In this document: one piece after another, positions 59,334 through 64,000 of the stretch
How the letters are laid out: each line of letters starts with the position of its first letter
Numbering within the stretch: position 1 is the stretch's first letter
DNA from: Alviniconcha marisindica
Lineage: Eukaryota > Mollusca > Gastropoda > Provannidae
Length of the DNA stretch: 64,000 nucleotides
NCBI GenBank assembly: GCA_018857735.1
Contig: JABMCL010002225.1
Coordinates: 894,501 to 958,500 of the forward strand
Direction of reading: 5' to 3'
Notes under the pieces: model-generated
Databases searched by the model: none
Seen by the model: the letters and a program-made list of their open reading frames with translations, nothing else
What the model was told of the DNA's origin: nothing
Program-made: the position numbers and the translations under genes

Positions 59334-60738
59334 CCACAGGGTAACCGACTTTGAAAAAAAAATCCAGTTCAAATCTCCAAGGATGAAGCTCCAACGCCAT
59401 TGTCAGTAGTTAGGCCTTTGTTTATTTCCTCCTTGTTATTTCATCTTTCTTGAGCCTTGTTAGGTGCGTGGCATTTCAGTCTTTTTCGTTCTGTTTACTC
59501 TCGCTTTCACAACAGGCTCCCGCCTGCCTTTTTTTGGGTGTTTTATTTTATTTTCCTAATTTATCCTTGTTTGTTTCATTATATGTAAAAATGAAAAAGT
59601 TTTGTTTGTTCTAGTTCAGTAGACTAGCGATTTCGTGGCCTCCCTGGGTTAGGGTTTGGGGTTGAGCTAGTTACTGGTTCTTGCCATTCACTGTTTTTTC
59701 TCTTGGCTTGCCCTTTTGTTTCTCGAGTTATATCATTCATTTACGATGTACGAGTGAGGAGGGTAGTCTCGATGTTTAACGAGACCGCTCATTCTTTCTT
59801 TGTGTGGGCTAGTTCATGAGCGTCTGTTGCCCTGCCGTGTTGTTGTCACTGCTAAGTGGGTTGTATCGTGTACATGGATTATGTGTATCCAGCCTTTGTC
59901 CCATTGCTCGCTGACATTACTTGCCTCCTCTTTCTTTTCAGAAAGTGTTGTTGTTGTTTTCTCTCTCTTTTCCCCTTCTTTTTCACCATGCATTCTTTCT
60001 TTTATCTTTGGCTTGTTGGCCATTTCGTACCCACTTGTTAGCTTGCCTGATTAGGGCAGCCATTTTGCATTTCTCTTGTCATCTGCATTTGTTTACATCC
60101 CAATGCTTTGTCATCGGTAGTCCTGATTAGCATTTTGCTTTATCAGTCTGCAGCCTTTGTTTTTCTAGATGGAAGCCAGGTTAGTGAGGGGTTAGTTAGA
60201 GTTAGTTATGGTTAGTTTGGCTTTCCATCTGTTTGTTGTTGGCACAGTTATTTTTACTCTGTGCTCTTATAACTGTAGTCATCCACTCCTTTGTTGCAGA
60301 CAGTAGTCTATTAGACTGTTGTGATTTGGTGGGTTTTTTTGTGTGTGTTTTTTCCACCTTATGCTTGCAGGTAGGCAACCATTTGGTGGTTTCAGCTGTT
60401 TTGTTTCTTTCATTTGGTGTCAGCTGTTTGCTTGCCTGTTTAGGGCAGCTATTTTTCATTTGTCACCAGCATTTGTGGTTTGGTCTTTCTTTCTTTGCCA
60501 CAGGCATTTGTGGTCTGTTCTTTCTTTCTTTGCCACAGGCATTTGTGTACAGACTTCCTTTCATGGCCTTTTCTGCCGTAGGCATTCATGTTAGACTTTT
60601 TGTCTTTGCCTTGTTAGCGCTTGTTTCAGGGTATCAGTGTATCTCTCAGGTTTTGGTATCATGCTGTGCGCTTGCTGCTCGTCAGCTTCATCCTTGGAGA
60701 TTCGAACTTGAATTTTTTCCAAGTTGGTTACCCTGTGG
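59334..60738 (+). mobile_element. Element X, copy 2 (1.4 kb, terminal inverted repeats)
   Basis: The left end CCACAGGGTAACCGACTT... and right end ...AAGTTGGTTACCCTGTGG are reverse complements extending about 55 bp inward to CTCCAAGGATGAAGCT. The interior is T-rich with repeated phrases (GCCACAGGCATTTGTG and similar, 60496-60550) and shares ordered blocks with copy 1 at 28803-30235. The longest open frame (60233-60841) is hydrophobic, crosses the element end and is not preserved in copy 1, so I do not call a gene. A non-autonomous DNA transposon is likely. Confidence 0.65.
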
Positions 60739-60759
60739 ACAGCCCTACAAATTCCGCTT

Positions 60760-60994
60760 TGAAGCAAACCCCATTTGGTATTCCGCCATAAAGTTTACGA
60801 AATCGCACTCAGCGAAGTGCTCGCTACACAAATGGGTGTGACTGAGGCGCAGCATCAAAGTCAGCTCGTTTGAATTGTACAAATTTGACCCATTTTCGCC
60901 TCACAGCAGGTTGATTCCGCGGGAACTCGTGCATAGTTATGCTTTGGGTTGCTTGTGAGTTGTTACAGTTTGCTGCAACATGGTAGGCCGGCAT
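60760..60994 (-). pseudogene. THAP zinc-finger frame in copy 2
   Basis: From the ATG at 60994 it reads MPAYHVAANCNNSQATQSIT, RRKWVKFVQFKRADF, then breaks before the SEHF block. Compared with copy 1 the first zinc-binding Cys is replaced by His, so the finger is probably not functional, although the frame stays open further than in copy 1. Confidence 0.65.
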
Positions 60995-61285
60995 GGTTAG
61001 AGCTTTTTTGTTGACCACACACATATACATTCAGTGAACAATCTAAGATGGCAACCGCACTGACTCCCCAGACTGACATCACTTCCGAGAAAGTTACGTG
61101 ACTGATGGAGAACCCGAGACAGCAGTCTCAGCCAGCCTACAGAAGAAGAAAAATCAATTAAAAACCAAAAAAGATTTTGTTCATTTTTTTTAAATTTCAT
61201 TAAATCTCAGACTAGTGACTCATTTGTCAATCATTTCAATGGTCATTTTGCATACTTAAAAACTTTGGACTTTTCCTTTAAGGGG

Positions 61286-63477
61286 AATAACCTCCACAGC
61301 ATCGTTCAACCACTTTGGTACATTGGGTTAGCTCGCTTGTTGTGATGATAGCATTGCCAACTGCGATAACAGTAGATTCCAAATCCTATGCGACGCAATG
61401 TTGTCTGCTACATTTTCAAAATGGTGCCGTCCGGTTGCATGAGCAGATTGAATCTTTCACAAGCCATCAAACTTGTTATGGAAGACAGTTCAGATCTTGA
61501 AGATACTGCAGAAGACAGTGATGGGAGTAACCTTGATTCAGGTGAAGAGTTTATTCTCACTGATGAAGACTTTAGTGACGATCCTGATGATACTGGTAGT
61601 GGTGTGGGCGTGTTCGATGCAGCCACTGATATTGACACTCACAGTGATGCTGACAGTGATATGAGTGTGGGAGAGCAGGATCCTCCAGTTACTTTGCTCG
61701 ATGATGAAGACAACGAAGACTGGATGAGAGAGTGGACACATTCGCTGAGTAATTTTCCACTGAAAGCTCCATTCACTGGGACTCTTGGCCTCCAACTTCC
61801 AGCTGACTTTGAGGCAATGCCCACTCTTCTGGATTTTTATCGCTTGTTCATCATGCATGACATAGTGAAAAGTTTCAAGGTGGAGACCAACCAGTATGCC
61901 ACCACAGAGTGTACCAAGATGAAGGCACAAGGCAACCTGTCACCAAGGTCCGTCTATAATACTTAGAAAGCTGTCACCATGGATGAGATGACCAAGTTTC
62001 TGTCCATCCTGATCCACATTGGCTTGGTCAAGAAACCGCAGTTGGACTACTGGTCTACACACCCAGCCCTTTCCACAACCTTCACCTCTTGCCTTCTGAA
62101 GCAGTCTCATTTCAAGGCCATACTGGCCATACTTTGGTAGGTGTCGACAAGTCCAACCAGGCCATACTTTGTCCCATGTACGCAGCAGTTGTTGGCACTG
62201 TTCGAGCCAACCGCATAGGCCTGCCAAAAGACCTGCCTGTGCAGAAGATGGCCCTGGGTGAGATGGACTACTGATGCCAGAACCAGGTCCTCTACATGCA
62301 CTGGAAGGACAAGCAGGATGTGCACATGCTGACAACAAAGCACCCTGCCCAAGATGACAACAGTGCAATCCAGGATGGAAGAGAAGAGGAAGCCTGTCTC
62401 TGTCATGGACTACATTGCTAACATGGTAGGTGTCGACAAGTCCGACCAGATGATTTCCTACCTACCCCTCCACCCCAAAACTGTAAAGTGGTGGAAGAAG
62501 CTGATACTCCACCTGATGACCCTTGTAATGATCCAGGCACACACCCTGTACAACAAACACAGGCACCAGAACAACAATAAAGATATCTCACTTGAGGACT
62601 TTGTCAAGTCTGTGTGTTTTGATCTTGGAGGGTTGTCACAGAACGACACAGATGGAACAAGGGATGCTACGGGGGCAGCTGCCCCACCTCCTGATGTCAT
62701 CAGCTGACTCCACCCTGGTTCACACTTTCCCCAAGATATCCCTTCAAAGCCAAATGCCAAAAGGAAACCACAGAGGGCCTGCAAAGTGTGCTATGCCAAG
62801 AAGAAGCAACAAGGAGCATCACCTGAGGAGCTGAAGAACCATGTGCGGGTCATGTCATATCAGTGTGAACAGTGTCGGGTTTCTTTGTGTGTGACCCCTT
62901 GCTTCAAGCTGTTCCATACTGTGGAGAAATACCATCTGTAGGACTTTACTGATGTTGAACCAGAGTCCAGTGCACTGCCTAGAGACAACTTACAGCTGTT
63001 TTCTTTGATGACAGTAAAGGATATAATTATTATGTGCCAAAACATCTCTATGAGACCACCTTCATAATTTGTTTCTGTTTTGTGTACAATTGCTCTTTTT
63101 TGATGCAAGTGACAGACAAAAGTGTGTTTTCAAGTGTATTCATAATCTGGAAACAAAACAGTGGATTGTGGCCTTGGAATTTCTAGTGGCAGTACTAGGA
63201 CATTGAGAGACTGATGCATATCTGAACAATAAAAACTTTTTGTTGTTTTTTCATTCTGACTGGGACTTACCTTCTTGTGGTGACAGAGAATGGTAAGCGA
63301 TTTTGATATAACTGTTGCATGATCTGAAAAAGCAAAGTCTAACCTCTACAAAAAATATCAAATTTAAGTAAATCTGTTTGTTTATTATTTTTTGCTGTTT
63401 TTTTTTTTTTAAATGGCCTAAAATAGTGTACCAACAGCAAGAAAGGGGGACAATTTAGGTGCGCTTGGAATGAGTTA
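61286..63477 (+). mobile_element. piggyBac-like element, fossil
   Basis: It carries a piggyBac transposase remnant (61439-62945). The right end is placed at the TTAA at 63474-63477; the preceding minus-strand sequence reads TTAACTCATTCCAAGCGCAC. A TTAA border is diagnostic for piggyBac. The left end is not found: the P-like copy 2 ends at about 61285 and may have replaced it. Anoctamin exon 9 begins 46 bp after the proposed right end. Confidence 0.6.
61439..62945 (+). pseudogene. piggyBac transposase (deleted core, stops)
   Basis: An acidic N terminus (MEDSSDLEDTAEDSDGSN) leads to LLDFYRLFIMHDIVKSFKVE and TNQYATTECTKM, then MTKFLSILIHIGLVKKPQLD-YWS. After about 62130 the expected catalytic core is missing. 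The frame resumes with GTVRANRIGLPKDLP, HWKDKQDVHMLTTKH, YIANMVGVDKSDQMISYLPL and KTVKWWKKLILHLMTLV. The Cys-rich end (CKVCYAKKKQQ, QCEQCRVSLCVTPCFKLFH) is the RING/PHD-like C-terminal domain. DDD transposases of this family excise at TTAA. Stops at about 61966 and 62272 confirm a pseudogene. Confidence 0.88.
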
Positions 63478-63523
63478 ATGTGTCCTCAACCTATGGTCAT
63501 TTTGGTGATGTGTATATTTTCAG

Positions 63524-63588
63524 CTGCTGTATGAGACATGGGCACGGGCTGGTGTGTGGTACAAGTTCCAGCCTCTGGATCACATCAG
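63524..63588 (+). CDS. Anoctamin exon 9 (entry to the membrane domain)
   Basis: Acceptor TGTATATTTTCAG, donor CACATCAG|GTAATC. It reads LLYETWARAGVWYKFQPLDH-I and ends in phase 2. The 'LLYE.WA..GV(W/F)YK(Y/F)QP.D..R' motif is among the strongest anoctamin signatures and lies just before the first transmembrane helix. The next exon, outside the window, should start with the rest of an Arg or Ser codon and the YFGEKIG-type block. Confidence 0.96.
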
Positions 63589-63744
63589 GTAATCAGTTGA
63601 TCTAATAGTCACTTCTGCTAGATGGTGCTATCTATAATGTAGTTGTTTTTCAATTGTGCAGTTTGTTGAGCTTGTTTGCAGTGTAGTACATCATCTTGTC
63701 TCTTGTGACTCAGAGGTCCAGTCGATAAATTAGACGGAATGGTC

Positions 63745-64000
63745 AATGATACCAGCATGTCGTAGCCTTATGTGCTCTTTTAACAGGGGTAATATTGAAG
63801 GGACTAACTCTTCAAAAATTTGTGTCTGATGTTTGTGTATGTATGTTTTATGCTTGCGAAGTGATTGGTTTTTTAGATTGATTTGACAGAGGGTTGATAT
63901 ATATGTGAGAAGAGTTTAGAAATGTGTGTTTGCTTATGACCTGAGTTTGACTGTCCTGAGGTGACCCTGTGTGGTTGACAGGACATTAAAATCCAATTAC
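63745..64000 (+). repeat. SINE-like repeat, near full copy (reaches window edge)
   Basis: ATACCAGCATGTCGTAGCCT, AGGGACTAACTCTTCAAAAA, GACTGTCCTGAGGTGACCCT and GACAGGACATTAAAATCCAA match 39657-39902 from end to end. It is cut by the window edge at the tail. Confidence 0.65.

Larger units (their letters stand above)
59170..61285 (-). mobile_element. P-like THAP element, copy 2, interrupted by element X
   Basis: 59170-59333 and 60739-61285 match copy 1 (19405-20200) on the opposite strand: the terminal CAAAGTTTTTAAGTATGCAA-type end, promoter-like motifs, THAP frame, and TGATGTAGGTGAAATTGTGA. In between sits element X, replacing about 110 bp of the copy 1 sequence. The right end has the CTTTAAGG-type terminal repeat (about 61268-61283); the left terminal repeat is missing. 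Confidence 0.7.
8968..63588 (+). other. Anoctamin (TMEM16) gene locus, 5' and middle part, 9 exons
   Basis: Nine exons on one strand read as a continuous N-terminal half of an anoctamin. Exon lengths are 69, 50, 168, 99, 131, 119, 56, 57 and 65 bp, and introns are about 1.0, 17.3, 7.4, 6.1, 6.2, 5.3, 4.5 and 6.0 kb. Every donor is GT, every acceptor is AG, and the phases (1,0,0,0,2,1,0,0,2) are compatible at each junction. Anoctamins are dimeric membrane proteins acting as calcium-activated chloride channels or lipid scramblases. The window covers the cytoplasmic dimerisation domain and ends just before the first membrane helix, so the pore and calcium-site residues are outside it. The HAPW, AEI, PLHEGD and LLYETWARAGVWYKFQPLDH motifs fit the ANO1-7 type rather than the divergent ANO8/10 type; the exact subfamily is not settled. 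The promoter and true first exon are not identified. Confidence 0.9.

Noticed and set aside
60233..60841. A 202-codon hydrophobic open frame that could suggest a membrane protein
   Set aside because: It starts inside element X and crosses its right end into the THAP element; copy 1 of X has no matching frame.

Overview
This is eukaryotic nuclear DNA, AT-rich and full of introns and repeats, with no bacterial gene organisation. The only host gene I can support is the 5' and middle part of an anoctamin (TMEM16) gene on the + strand. Nine small exons lie between 8968 and 63588. They are separated by introns of about 1 to 17 kb, all with GT/AG borders, and their codon phases agree at every junction. 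They encode about 271 residues, from a proline-rich N-terminal stretch through the cytoplasmic dimerisation domain to the start of the membrane domain. The gene runs past the right edge. Together with the repeat types (CR1/Rex1, Jockey and L1-like LINEs, a Penelope-like element, Ty3/gypsy, P-like THAP and piggyBac elements, SINE-like tails and many CA/GA/AT microsatellites), this points to a marine invertebrate, probably a mollusc. That placement is inference.

Layout. 1-433: LINE ORF1-like remnant (-). 925-3719: broken Ty3/gypsy element (-) with a short LTR and primer-binding site. 6400-6810: palindromic repeat related to the Penelope-like element. 6909-8889: element with 54-bp terminal inverted repeats built from a 14-bp motif. 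8968-10132: anoctamin exons 1-2. 10133-27394: a 17-kb intron with minisatellites, a CR1-like LINE end, a short P-like element carrying a THAP zinc finger, and SINE-like sequence. 27395-27562: exon 3. 28803-30235: copy 1 of a 1.4-kb element here called X. 34951-35049: exon 4. 35575-39205: stacked LINE tails and a Rex1-like LINE. 41141-41271: exon 5. 41870-46720: LINE ends, then two Penelope-like copies head to head. 47478-47596: exon 6. 48860-52290: CR1-like and L1-like LINE pieces. 52910-52965: exon 7. 55130-57414: Jockey-like and Rex1-like LINEs. 57479-57535: exon 8. 59170-63477: P-like copy 2 interrupted by X copy 2, next to a piggyBac fossil. 63524-63588: exon 9. 63745-64000: SINE-like repeat.

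Every mobile-element gene seen here is broken by stops, frameshifts or deletions, and several elements end within 50-80 bp of an anoctamin exon. The most interesting structures are the 6909-8889 inverted-repeat element, the head-to-head Penelope pair with its internally deleted relatives, and the THAP/X composite with promoter-like sequence. All family names come from reading translations by eye; no database search was run.
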